Of a stretch of 46,733 nt of DNA, positions 1-6,793 are shown one piece after another. Positions within the stretch are counted from its first letter, which is position 1. Each line of letters begins with the position of its first letter. The DNA is from Crocinitomicaceae bacterium (GTDB lineage: Bacteria; Bacteroidota; Bacteroidia; Flavobacteriales_D; Crocinitomicaceae): the NCBI GenBank assembly GCA_020436025.1, contig JAGQYP010000001.1, positions 132,815-179,547 of the forward strand, in the 5' to 3' direction. Below the pieces are notes generated by a model. It worked only from the letters and a program-made list of their open reading frames with translations, was not told the DNA's origin and searched no databases. Made by a program: the position numbers and the translations under genes.

Positions 1-623
1 CCTTCTGTTTTCACCTTCCCATTGGGATATAGTTCTTGCCAATATCCCGTTTTCAAGCTGTCCTTGTCGTAGCGATTGAGTTCTTTTACGTCTTTTAAGT
101 AGCCCTCATCGTAGGTGTTTTTAGTAATCAATCTTCCGTCTTCTTCAGCATAAATCTCCTCGACACCCACCTTTTTGCCTTTTTTCATTTTTACAATGGC
201 TTTCAAACAACCATTTGGGTAATATTCTTTTTGAAGACTATCCAACACATCGTCAACATAATAATTCTCTTTTAAAACAATTGTTCCTGTTGAATCATAT
301 GTTAGAAAATACCCGTTTTTCTTATCTAAGTGATAACTAATCGATTTGTTTAAAACTCCTTCTTCCGTGTAAAATTTCCACTCGCCTTCCAATAGTGCAT
401 TTTCTCTATTTCCTTCAGACTGTAGGTTTCCGTTTTCATAATAGCTTTTCCAATACCCTTCAGGTTTTCCATTAATCAACATTCCCTCACTGCTTATGGC
501 GCCCGAGGGATAGAAAAAAGTTTTTATATTTTTATTATTAAGAGAATCTTCTTGTGAATAACCCTTAAAAATGAAACCAAAGAGAAAGGAAAAAAGCAAC
601 ACTATTTGAAAAGCGTGTCTCAT
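1..623 (-). CDS. Exported MORN/YwqK-type repeat protein, 3' end beyond window
   Basis: The frame opens at the ATG at 623-621 and stays open to the left edge, giving about 207 residues with the C-terminus missing. It starts with a signal-peptide-like stretch (MRHAFQIVLLFSFLFGF). After that comes a ladder of short repeats built around G-x-W/Y-x-x-Y-Y/F-x-x-x-G, for example EGYWKSYYENGNLQSEG, EGEWKFYTEEG and TGYWQELYPNGKVKTEG. Such repeats are typical of the YwqK antitoxin-like/MORN-repeat proteins common in Bacteroidota; these fold as beta-hairpin ladders and mostly have no known function. The gene is transcribed leftward and its neighbour rpiB diverges from it across about 520 bases. The family call is firm from the repeats. 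A toxin-antitoxin role is not implied, and no partner is visible. Confidence 0.8.
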   Translation of the reverse strand, partial: MRHAFQIVLLFSFLFGFIFKGYSQEDSLNNKNIKTFFYPSGAISSEGMLINGKPEGYWKSYYENGNLQSEGNRENALLEGEWKFYTEEGVLNKSISYHLDKKNGYFLTYDSTGTIVLKENYYVDDVLDSLQKEYYPNGCLKAIVKMKKGKKVGVEEIYAEEDGRLITKNTYDEGYLKDVKELNRYDKDSLKTGYWQELYPNGKVKTE

Positions 624-1146
624 GTAATATAGTATAGTAATTTAATTATTTAAAGTTATATTATTATTCCTTATTAAGGCTGTGAATATGTGTGAAACTA
701 AAGTCAAAATTACTTTGAATAATGTCTTTTTAATAGTTAATAACATCTTTTTAAAAGAAAAATTGAGTCATAAGTTCGGTAAATTAAGGAATTACAAAAG
801 AATTAACAATTATGTTGATAAACTTGAATGTGCATAACTAGTCTGTTTTTTCATAAACAAAATCAGTTTTTGGATGTTTAAAAAGGACTATTAACTTTTA
901 GTTGAATTAATGCCTTCTGTCGAATTTTCATCTATATGCAATAAATAGGAAGAATTCCAAATTAAGTTTTCACATTTCTTTGAGTATTAATTCACAAGTA
1001 ATGAGCAATTGATGTTAATTTAACAATTCACCTAAAAGCTCCTATTTAAAGCGTTTCCATGAATATGTTAAAAACTCCTATTAACAAGAAAAATTAAGAA
1101 TGTTAATATCCATTATCTTTGAAAAATAATTCAAAAACAGAAGGAA
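624..1146. other. AT-rich 523-bp divergent intergenic region, no gene seen
   Basis: This gap separates the leftward MORN-repeat gene from rightward rpiB. It is very AT-rich, with many TTAA/GTTAAT runs and two copies of CTCCTATT 36 bp apart (1039-1046 and 1075-1082). A 49-codon open frame (688-837) looks like chance in AT-rich DNA. I see no tRNA, no strong hairpin and no good DnaA box. The only support for function is the rpiB -7 box at 1114. Confidence 0.6.
1114..1121 (+). promoter_or_regulatory. Bacteroidota -7 box (TATCTTTG) upstream of rpiB
   Basis: TATCTTTG matches the Bacteroidota sigma-ABfr -7 consensus TAnnTTTG exactly and lies 25 bases before the rpiB ATG, a normal distance. The expected TTG at -33 is not clear; only an AT-rich TTAAG-like stretch is present. 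Confidence 0.5.
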
Positions 1147-1581
1147 ATGACTATTGTACCCATAGGATCGGATCACGCTGGATATCAATTAAAAGAAGAA
1201 ATAAAAGCGTATTTATTAGAACTAGGTTATGAAGCAAAAGATTACGGTACTTTTTCAGAGGAAAGTTGTGATTATCCTGATTTTGCACATCATGTTTGCG
1301 AGTTTATCAAAGAGCATCCAGGAAGTAAGGGAGTGTTGATATGTGGAAGCGGAAACGGAATCAGCATGGCAGCTAATAAGCACCAACATATTCGAGCAGC
1401 GCTTTCTTGGACACCGGAAATTGCAGAAATGGGAAGATTACATAATGATGCAAACATTGTTTCCCTCCCAGCCAGATATATTGATTTAGCCACGGCAAAA
1501 CAAATCGTTAAGATCTTTTTTGAGACTGAATTTGAGGGTGGACGCCATCAAAGAAGAGTTGATAAAATACCTGCTTGTTAA
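1147..1581 (+). CDS. rpiB: Ribose-5-phosphate isomerase B (RpiB/LacAB family)
   Basis: The 144-residue length is normal for RpiB, which interconverts ribose 5-phosphate and ribulose 5-phosphate in the cytoplasmic non-oxidative pentose phosphate pathway. The N-terminal IGSDHAGY motif carries the substrate-binding Asp9/His10. The central CGSGNGISMAANK loop contains the catalytic-base Cys66 and the phosphate-binding segment. HIRAAL and the LHNDANIVSLPAR segment after it are also characteristic. The family usually has CGTGIGMS; here it is CGSGNGIS, a mild variant. The ATG is preceded by AGAAGGA, one of the few purine-rich leaders in the window, and by a -7 box at 1114. It ends four bases before the converging TlpA-like gene. 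Some homologues act on allose 6-phosphate, which cannot be excluded. Confidence 0.95.
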   Translation: MTIVPIGSDHAGYQLKEEIKAYLLELGYEAKDYGTFSEESCDYPDFAHHVCEFIKEHPGSKGVLICGSGNGISMAANKHQHIRAALSWTPEIAEMGRLHNDANIVSLPARYIDLATAKQIVKIFFETEFEGGRHQRRVDKIPAC

Positions 1582-1585
1582 TTTC

Positions 1586-2812
1586 TTATTCCTTAAGCAG
1601 ATCTTCAATTAGTTTATAGGTTTTCTGAACGTATTCTTTGTAATGCTTGTTTGTACCAGGACCATTAAACCCAGTATGAATTCTTCTAACCTTGTTTTCC
1701 TTGTCTACGAAGATGGATGTTGGAAAAGAAATAATCGAATTTAAGCTTGGAAAAATATCAGAAGCAATTTTTTTACTGGCATCTCCACCCACCAGAATTT
1801 TATATTGAATATCGAAATGATTCTTGAGTTTTTTCAACATCCTGGCTTTTGATTGAAAGTCTTTTGGTGTTTCAAATGCGATAGCAACAATTTCCAAACC
1901 TTGATCTTTATATTTCTCATAAAGTTCTTTGTAAAATTTGGTTTCATCCATGCAATTAGGGCACCAGGAACCCATAATTTGAATAATGGTAACCTTAGCT
2001 TCTTTTTTGGCAGCAGGAAAAGAATAAATGGTTGAATCTAAGTCGGGCAATTCGAATGAAATTTGTGATTCTTCTTTTTGTTTGGTGATCGAATCCGGAT
2101 TTCTCAATTCATAATCTTTATTTAAGAATCCCTTCCAATCTGTATGGTAATGATTACCAGAATAAAAATCCCCTCGAATCGTATCGTCCTCTAATTTTCC
2201 TGTAAAGACAAAAGCGTGGGAACCATCAAAACAAGAAAGGTAGATTTCATCCCCATATGCATTTCCTTCAAGGAATCGAAAATCCCCTGTTTCTGTTAAA
2301 AAAGTTCCAGTGATTTTGTTCTTTTTTTGATTAAAAAGTCCAATAGCTTGCCAAGGATCATCTGAAGAAAAAGTTACTTCATATTTTCCATTGAAATTGA
2401 CACTCTTTTTTAACCCTTTAAATTGAAAACGATCTTCTGCGGTTTTGAAACCTACTAAAGGAATATTGTAATCTTTGCTTTTGGCGTAATTATACCATTT
2501 TCCGCAAATGTTATAAGAATCTAAAACTTGAATGTGAAATTCAGAATCAAAAACAGGTAATTCTATGTAAAGAGAGTCATCTTTAAATTTGTGATTTTGT
2601 ATTTCAATAATTTCCTCTCCGTTTACAATTGAAAAGCTATAAGTCCCATTCGAATTAGTTGAAACATCAAAAAAGAAAGGAATTGAAGTAGAATCATTAG
2701 GAATAAGTTTGATTTTCCATCTACCTTCTTCTAATTTATTGGTCTGAGAAAAAGATAGATTTAGGAAAAGGACCGACAGAAAGAGTAATAAGTATCCTAA
2801 AAAATTCTTCAA
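1586..2812 (-). CDS. TlpA-like thioredoxin-fold protein with N-terminal beta-rich domain
   Basis: The 408-residue protein begins with a signal peptide (MKNFLGYLLLFLSVLFLNLSFSQ), so it acts in the periplasm or outer envelope. Residues about 25-230 form a beta-rich region with repeated F/W-x-G-x-Y/F motifs resembling the DUF4369-like N-terminal part of Bacteroidota TlpA proteins. Residues about 250-408 are an AhpC/TSA-thioredoxin fold with the redox motif WCPNC (Cys284 and Cys287) and a cis-proline segment SFPTSIFVD. The family reduces or oxidises disulfides in exported proteins, often for cytochrome maturation or oxidative stress. No cytochrome biogenesis genes are nearby, so the partner is unknown. 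It converges with rpiB (4-bp gap) and diverges from the sigma factor gene. Confidence 0.88.
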   Translation of the reverse strand: MKNFLGYLLLFLSVLFLNLSFSQTNKLEEGRWKIKLIPNDSTSIPFFFDVSTNSNGTYSFSIVNGEEIIEIQNHKFKDDSLYIELPVFDSEFHIQVLDSYNICGKWYNYAKSKDYNIPLVGFKTAEDRFQFKGLKKSVNFNGKYEVTFSSDDPWQAIGLFNQKKNKITGTFLTETGDFRFLEGNAYGDEIYLSCFDGSHAFVFTGKLEDDTIRGDFYSGNHYHTDWKGFLNKDYELRNPDSITKQKEESQISFELPDLDSTIYSFPAAKKEAKVTIIQIMGSWCPNCMDETKFYKELYEKYKDQGLEIVAIAFETPKDFQSKARMLKKLKNHFDIQYKILVGGDASKKIASDIFPSLNSIISFPTSIFVDKENKVRRIHTGFNGPGTNKHYKEYVQKTYKLIEDLLKE

Positions 2813-2897
2813 AATGGGGTTTCTTTGTGTGCAAAAAGAAATATTTTTTTTTATATATGCAACCTAATATGGAGAATTCTTGTCTTACATATAAAAT

Positions 2898-3437
2898 ATG
2901 AGCTTAACTGAGGAGGATATTGTAAAAGGATGTTATGATAACTCACCAAAAGCTCAGAAGATGCTTTATGAGAGGTTTGCATCAAAAATGCTAGGAGTAG
3001 TGTTGAGATATGCAAAAGATGAAGATGAAGCGTATGATATATTACAGGATGGATTTGTAAAAGTTTTTAGTAAGATTCATTCCTTTAATATGGAAGGTTC
3101 TTTGGAAGGTTGGATTAGGCGTATCATGGTGAATACCGCTTTGGATCAGTACCGAAAGAATAAGAAATATCAGAAAGATGTAAAGCTGGACGATGTTAGT
3201 TTCTTTTTGGAACATGATGATTTTATAGTGGAATCACTGGCAGCAAATGATCTTATGAAGATTATCAATGCCATGCCAAGAGGGTATAGAATTGTATTCA
3301 ACATGTTTGCTGTGGAAGGGTATTCGCATAAAGAAATAGCGGATAAACTTGGAGTAAGTGAAAACACGTCTAAATCGCAATATTCAAGAGCCAGACAATT
3401 TGTAAAAAAGATTTTAGAAGAACAGAATTTAATATAA
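2898..3437 (+). CDS. ECF-type RNA polymerase sigma factor
   Basis: The 179-residue protein has both ECF regions. Region 2 spans about residues 20-90 (core-binding YERFASKML, then DEDEAYDILQDGFVKVF, then GWIRRIMVNTALDQYRK, the -10-recognising helix). Region 4 spans about 118-172 (MPRGYRIVFNMFAVEGYSHKEIADKLGVSENTSKSQYSRARQ as a helix-turn-helix). It would direct core polymerase to a small regulon. The following gene starts one base after the stop and encodes a single-pass membrane protein with the layout of an anti-sigma factor, so the two are almost certainly co-transcribed and functionally coupled. The signal it answers to is not evident from sequence; the partner's C-terminal domain suggests envelope or T9SS status (inference). 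Confidence 0.92.
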   Translation: MSLTEEDIVKGCYDNSPKAQKMLYERFASKMLGVVLRYAKDEDEAYDILQDGFVKVFSKIHSFNMEGSLEGWIRRIMVNTALDQYRKNKKYQKDVKLDDVSFFLEHDDFIVESLAANDLMKIINAMPRGYRIVFNMFAVEGYSHKEIADKLGVSENTSKSQYSRARQFVKKILEEQNLI

Positions 3438-3438
3438 A

Positions 3439-4380
3439 GTGGCAGGAAACGATGAAATAAGAGAACTCTTTTCGAAGTCTTTCGAGAACTTTGAAAAGCC
3501 GGTTGATCCAGGTTTGTGGGATAAAATCCAAGCAGACATGAATGGAGCATCTGGTTCTGGATCCGGTAATGGCGGAAATGCTGTTGCGGCTAAATCTGGC
3601 TTCGTAAAATCGATTATTATTGGAACAGTTTCAGTGGCTGCGATTACTACGGGTGTTTTGATTTATAACTACTCTGGAAGCGATGCAAATAAAACAGATA
3701 ATCAACAAGAAGAACCAGTAGTTCAAAATGATACGGAAGAAAAAACTGTTTTGAATGAAGACTTGGTTGTTATTGACAATAATGAAAAAATTGTTGATGA
3801 GATTGATAAGTCTGTCGATCCAGTTTTAATTGAGCATAAAGATGAAATCAAGAAAACGGTCATCTCTGATTTTAATGAAAATACTCCAATAAATACTGCA
3901 GATATTAATGATCTATTGGATCAGAGTTTGTTAGATGAATTATCGAAGAGAGATCAGATTAAAAAAGATAACCCAAAAGTAGCTCAAAACGATAATAATG
4001 TGAATCCATCACAAAATGAGCCAAAAGTTGAAGAAAATGAGGTACATCACAACGATGTGATTCAAAAGGATCAGGAACCTGAAAAAACGGAGGCAGAAAT
4101 TTACATGGAAAATATTCCAAATGTAATGACTCCAAATGGGGATCGTATCAACGATGAGATTATCTTCTCTTACAAATCAATCACTGAATTTGAAATTCAA
4201 ATTTTAAATGAAAGAGGAAGTGAATTGCTTTACAAAGAAAGAGGAGCAAAAATCAACTATTCTGGAACTGATTTTGGAGGTAAAACTCTGGAAGAAGGAA
4301 AATATATTATGGTTTTAGTTGCTATGGATACAAATGGCAAGAAGATGGTTAGAAAGTCCTTCCTTTACATCAAAAAATAG
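3439..4380 (+). CDS. Putative anti-sigma factor with T9SS type-B-like (CHU_C) C-terminal domain
   Basis: The start is a GTG one base after the sigma stop; no earlier in-frame start is plausible. Of 313 residues, 1-35 (IRELFSKSFENFEKPVDPGLW) look like the short cytoplasmic sigma-binding segment of Bacteroidota anti-sigma proteins. A single membrane helix lies at about 53-75 (SIIIGTVSVAAITTGVLIY). An acidic, Asn/Lys-rich periplasmic linker covers about 80-225. The last 85 residues form a gliding-motility-associated C-terminal domain: PNVMTPNGDRINDE, then IQILNERGSELLY, then GKTLEEGKYIMVLV. That domain normally marks T9SS type-B cargo, which is not expected on an inner-membrane protein without a cleavable signal peptide. 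It may be a sensor or decoy. A terminator follows at 4404. Confidence is high for the architecture, moderate for the anti-sigma role. Confidence 0.75.
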   Translation: MAGNDEIRELFSKSFENFEKPVDPGLWDKIQADMNGASGSGSGNGGNAVAAKSGFVKSIIIGTVSVAAITTGVLIYNYSGSDANKTDNQQEEPVVQNDTEEKTVLNEDLVVIDNNEKIVDEIDKSVDPVLIEHKDEIKKTVISDFNENTPINTADINDLLDQSLLDELSKRDQIKKDNPKVAQNDNNVNPSQNEPKVEENEVHHNDVIQKDQEPEKTEAEIYMENIPNVMTPNGDRINDEIIFSYKSITEFEIQILNERGSELLYKERGAKINYSGTDFGGKTLEEGKYIMVLVAMDTNGKKMVRKSFLYIKK

Positions 4381-4403
4381 GATTGTCATTTACTGAACTG
4401 ATT

Positions 4404-4432
4404 AAGCCCTTAGAATTTCTGAGGGCTTTTTT
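4404..4432 (+). terminator. Intrinsic terminator after sigma/anti-sigma operon
   Basis: AAGCCCTTAG pairs with CTGAGGGCTT (one G-T wobble) around a five-base loop and is followed by TTTT. It sits 24 bases after the anti-sigma stop. Confidence 0.85.
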
Positions 4433-4448
4433 GTTTTCGAAATTAGCT

Positions 4449-4585
4449 ATAAAAAAAGCTCTGTGAATAACAGAGCTTAATTGGAGAGGTTCCGAGCGGA
4501 TTACTCCCTGTCGGTCGTGATCGCAATTGACTTTTTTAGTGCGTATATCTGAACGAATTTGCTCAAAGTTCGAACCGCTGTAACC
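4449..4585 (-). pseudogene. Broken copy of the tRNA-Cys 3' half and its terminator, split by a 66-bp insert
   Basis: Positions 4449-4502 repeat 4600-4653 over 54 bases with one mismatch. The repeated part is the terminator hairpin, the acceptor 3' strand and half of the T-arm of the intact tRNA-Cys at 4638-4709. Positions 4569-4585 repeat 4652-4668 exactly (17 bases: the other half of the T-arm and the variable loop). Between them, 4503-4568 is 66 bases unrelated to tRNA, inserted in the T-loop, with TT present on both sides. No D-arm or anticodon arm is present, so no tRNA can form. It is a decayed partial duplicate, possibly left by an element that integrated into the tRNA. Confidence 0.85.
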
Positions 4586-4601
4586 ACTTAAAAATTGGAA
4601 T

Positions 4602-4629
4602 AAAAAAAGCTCTGTGAATTACAGAGCTT
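4602..4629 (-). terminator. Intrinsic terminator of tRNA-Cys
   Basis: On the minus strand AAGCTCTGT and ACAGAGCTT form a 9-bp stem with a five-base loop, followed by seven T. It starts nine bases after the tRNA 3' end. A near-identical copy at 4451-4478 belongs to the tRNA relic. Confidence 0.85.
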
Positions 4630-4637
4630 AATTGGAG

Positions 4638-4709
4638 AGGTTCCGAGCGGATTCGAACCGCTGTAACCGGTTTTGCAGACCGGTGCCTAAGCCACTCGGC
4701 CACGGAACC
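4638..4709 (-). tRNA. tRNA-Cys (anticodon GCA)
   Basis: The 72-nt minus-strand transcript folds as a full cloverleaf. The acceptor stem is GGTTCCG/CGGAACC, the D-arm GCC...GGC, the anticodon stem CCGGT/ACCGG with loop CTGCAAA, and the T-arm AGCGG-TTCGAAT-CCGCT. The anticodon is GCA, and the discriminator base is U, as expected for tRNA-Cys recognition by CysRS. CCA is not encoded. It is the only intact tRNA in the window, and partial copies of itself lie on both sides. Confidence 0.97.
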
Positions 4710-4715
4710 ATAAGG

Positions 4716-4754
4716 GATCGGTGCCTAATCCGTCAGCTGACGGACACGGAACCA
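4716..4754 (-). pseudogene. Broken copy of the tRNA-Cys 5' half with D-arm replaced by a palindrome
   Basis: Positions 4716-4728 match the tRNA 4678-4690 (12 of 13) and 4745-4754 match 4701-4710 (10 of 10), in the same order and orientation. The D-arm bases between them are replaced by the 16-bp perfect palindrome TCCGTCAGCTGACGGA (4729-4744). The piece holds only the acceptor 5' strand, a destroyed D-arm and part of the anticodon stem, so it is not a functional tRNA. Confidence 0.8.
4729..4744. repeat. 16-bp perfect palindrome inside the tRNA-Cys 5' relic
   Basis: TCCGTCAGCTGACGGA equals its own reverse complement. It replaces the D-arm of the tRNA copy. It could be a small dispersed REP-like element; one copy is visible here, so dispersal cannot be judged. 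Confidence 0.7.
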
Positions 4755-4785
4755 ACATATGTGGGCAAAAGTAGGTAAAAAAATG

Positions 4786-5139
4786 TTATTCTTCAATAAT
4801 CACGGCAACATTATCCACATTTCCGTTGATGGGCGGACATATTTTAGTGACTTTCACTGTGGCACCAATTACACTGGTATATTTTTGTTTAATTCTATTG
4901 AGGATTCTATACGCCACGTGTTCAATTAGTTTGGATCGGATTTCCATTTCCTCTTCAACAATTTGGTTGATTTCCACATAGTCGATGGTGTCGTCTAAAT
5001 CATCTGTTGCGGTGCTTTTCATGAAGTTGGTGGTTACTGCAACATCAACGATATAATCGGAACCAATTTTGGCTTCTTCTTCCAAGCAGCCATGAAAGGC
5101 ATAGATCTTTATTCCTTCAACCAATATTTTATTGATCAT
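4786..5139 (-). CDS. folB: Dihydroneopterin aldolase (FolB)
   Basis: The 117-residue protein has the standard length and layout of FolB, which cleaves 7,8-dihydroneopterin to 6-hydroxymethyl-7,8-dihydropterin and glycolaldehyde in cytoplasmic folate synthesis. Typical motifs are KILVEGIKIYAFHGCLEEE (with the substrate-region Tyr), DDTIDYVEI and LIEHVAYRIL carrying the conserved Glu, plus the C-terminal K-V/I-x-K-x-x-P-P segment (KVTKICPP). Its ATG overlaps the gltX stop by one base (TAATG), so the two are translationally coupled in one operon. No other folate genes are present in the window. Confidence 0.93.
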   Translation of the reverse strand: MINKILVEGIKIYAFHGCLEEEAKIGSDYIVDVAVTTNFMKSTATDDLDDTIDYVEINQIVEEEMEIRSKLIEHVAYRILNRIKQKYTSVIGATVKVTKICPPINGNVDNVAVIIEE

Positions 5140-6680
5140 TAGGCTTCCTGTGATTTAAGTTCGTTGATCTTTTCGATACCTAATTCCATTCTTTTGATGC
5201 ATTCGTCTTTTCCAAGAATTTCTGCTATGCTGAACAAGGATGGACCGCTTCCCACACCAGTAAGTAAAAGTCTGAAATTTGGCAATACACCACCCAAACC
5301 TAGTTCTTTTTTGGTGATAAAATCTTTAAACTCGGTTTCAACAGAGTCTGCTTTAAACGATGAAATATTTTTTAGAATTTCTAACCATTCACTCATCAAA
5401 GCGGAGGTATTCTCTTTCCATTTTTTAGAAAGGGTTTTTTCATCGTATTTATCTACCTCTCCAAAGAAATAGTGACCGTCTTCATAAATGTCCTTAATGA
5501 AAGTAGCGCGCTCCTTCATGAGTTCACAAACGGGTTCAAGTTCAAAAGGTGAAGTTTTTAAATTGTTCTCACCTATGTACGTTTGGAGTAGATCCGCTAG
5601 TTCTTTTGCTGATCTTTTTCTTAAATACTGTTGGTTGTACCATTTAGCTTTATCTGGATCGAATTTAGCTCCTGACTTTCCAACTCTTTCAAGTTTGAAT
5701 TCTGTGCTCAATTCTTCCAAAGTGAACAATTCTCTTTCATCCCCAGGATTCCACCCCAAAAAAGCCAAAATGTTTACAAAAGCGTCTGGAAAATAACCAC
5801 TCTCCTTGTATCCAGAATAGATTTCTCCATCTGAGTTAGTCCAGTTTAATGGGAAAACAGGGAAACCTAAACGATCTCCATCTCTTTTGCTTAGTTTTCC
5901 TGGACCATCTGGTTTTAGAATTAATGGAAGATGAGCAAATTTTGGAGCTTCCCACCCAAAAGCATCATACAGAAATACATGTAACGGCGCAGAAGGTAAC
6001 CATTCTTCGCCACGGATAACATGTGTGATTTCCATTAAACGGTCATCAACAATATTTGCAAGATGATAGGTTGGCATTCCGTCAGATTTGAAAAGCACTT
6101 TATCATCTAAATTATTTGTATTCACTGAAACCCAACCTCGAATAGTATCTTCAAATTTAATATCCAAATCACGTGGCATTTTTATTCGGATCACATAAGG
6201 GTCTCCTTTTTTTAATCTCTCTTCAACTTCTTCAGCCGACAAGCTTAAAGAGTTCTTCATATTACTTCGAGTAATCGAGTTGTATTGCCAATTTGGCATC
6301 CCCATTTGTTTGGCATTTTCGCGCATTTGATCCAACTCTTCTGGAGTGTCAAAAGCATAGTACGCTTTTCCATCTGCAATTAGCTGATCAGCATAAGGCT
6401 TGTACATGGCCTTCCTTTCCGATTGTTTGTAGGGACCATACTCTCCTCCAAAGCCCTGACCTTCATCAGGAGAAATTCCTGCCCATTTAAGTGATTCAAT
6501 AATGTACTCTTCTGCTCCGGGAACAAAACGTGTTTGATCCGTATCTTCCAATCGAAGGATGAATTGCCCTCCATGGTGTTTGGCAAAAAGATAATTATAT
6601 AAAGCTGTTCTCACACCCCCTACATGCAAAGGTCCTGTCGGACTCGGTGCAAATCTTACGCGAACTTTTTTCTCACTCAT
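5139..6680 (-). CDS. gltX: Glutamyl-tRNA synthetase
   Basis: The 513-residue class I synthetase charges tRNA-Glu with glutamate in the cytoplasm. The HIGH-type motif is in FAPSPTGPLHVGG near the N-terminus. The KMSKS-type motif is KLSKRDGDR near residue 270, and FKSDGMPTYHLANIVDD is the family's typical active-site strand. The C-terminal helical anticodon-binding domain is complete. An upstream in-frame ATG at 6698 would add six residues (MHKIVQ), but it overlaps a TATCTTTG -7 promoter box at 6703-6696, so the ATG at 6680 is the better start. Glx substrate specificity cannot be separated from non-discriminating GluRS by eye. Confidence 0.95.
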   Translation of the reverse strand: MSEKKVRVRFAPSPTGPLHVGGVRTALYNYLFAKHHGGQFILRLEDTDQTRFVPGAEEYIIESLKWAGISPDEGQGFGGEYGPYKQSERKAMYKPYADQLIADGKAYYAFDTPEELDQMRENAKQMGMPNWQYNSITRSNMKNSLSLSAEEVEERLKKGDPYVIRIKMPRDLDIKFEDTIRGWVSVNTNNLDDKVLFKSDGMPTYHLANIVDDRLMEITHVIRGEEWLPSAPLHVFLYDAFGWEAPKFAHLPLILKPDGPGKLSKRDGDRLGFPVFPLNWTNSDGEIYSGYKESGYFPDAFVNILAFLGWNPGDERELFTLEELSTEFKLERVGKSGAKFDPDKAKWYNQQYLRKRSAKELADLLQTYIGENNLKTSPFELEPVCELMKERATFIKDIYEDGHYFFGEVDKYDEKTLSKKWKENTSALMSEWLEILKNISSFKADSVETEFKDFITKKELGLGGVLPNFRLLLTGVGSGPSLFSIAEILGKDECIKRMELGIEKINELKSQEA

Positions 6681-6695
6681 CTGTACAATTTTGTG

Positions 6696-6703
6696 CAAAG
6701 ATA
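6696..6703 (-). promoter_or_regulatory. -7 promoter box (TATCTTTG) of gltX-folB
   Basis: On the minus strand 6703-6696 reads TATCTTTG, an exact TAnnTTTG match. The start point would fall near 6690, only about ten bases before the ATG at 6680. It also excludes the upstream ATG at 6698 as translation start. Confidence 0.55.
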
Positions 6704-6793
6704 TACAATCCGTCGATTATGGAATAATTTTGGCTTTTGTACGTTTATTAATAGGGTTTTTCATAAATTAGTTAGTTGGTCTTACAAGCAACA

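Noticed and set aside
688..837. 49-codon open frame (MCETKVKITLNN...)
   Set aside because: Codon composition reflects AT-rich DNA, no recognisable similarity, no promoter or ribosome site; treated as chance.
624..1146. Possible replication origin in the AT-rich gap, because parS sites are about 10 kb away
   Set aside because: No convincing DnaA boxes (TTATnCACA) or clustered iterons; only loose matches such as TTATCAACA in reverse and repeated TTAA motifs.
4910..4925. CACGTG inside folB as a third parS
   Set aside because: Flanks (CGCCACGTGTTC) do not fit TGTTnCACGTGnAACA; the CACGTG copies near 6170 and 36505 fail the same test.
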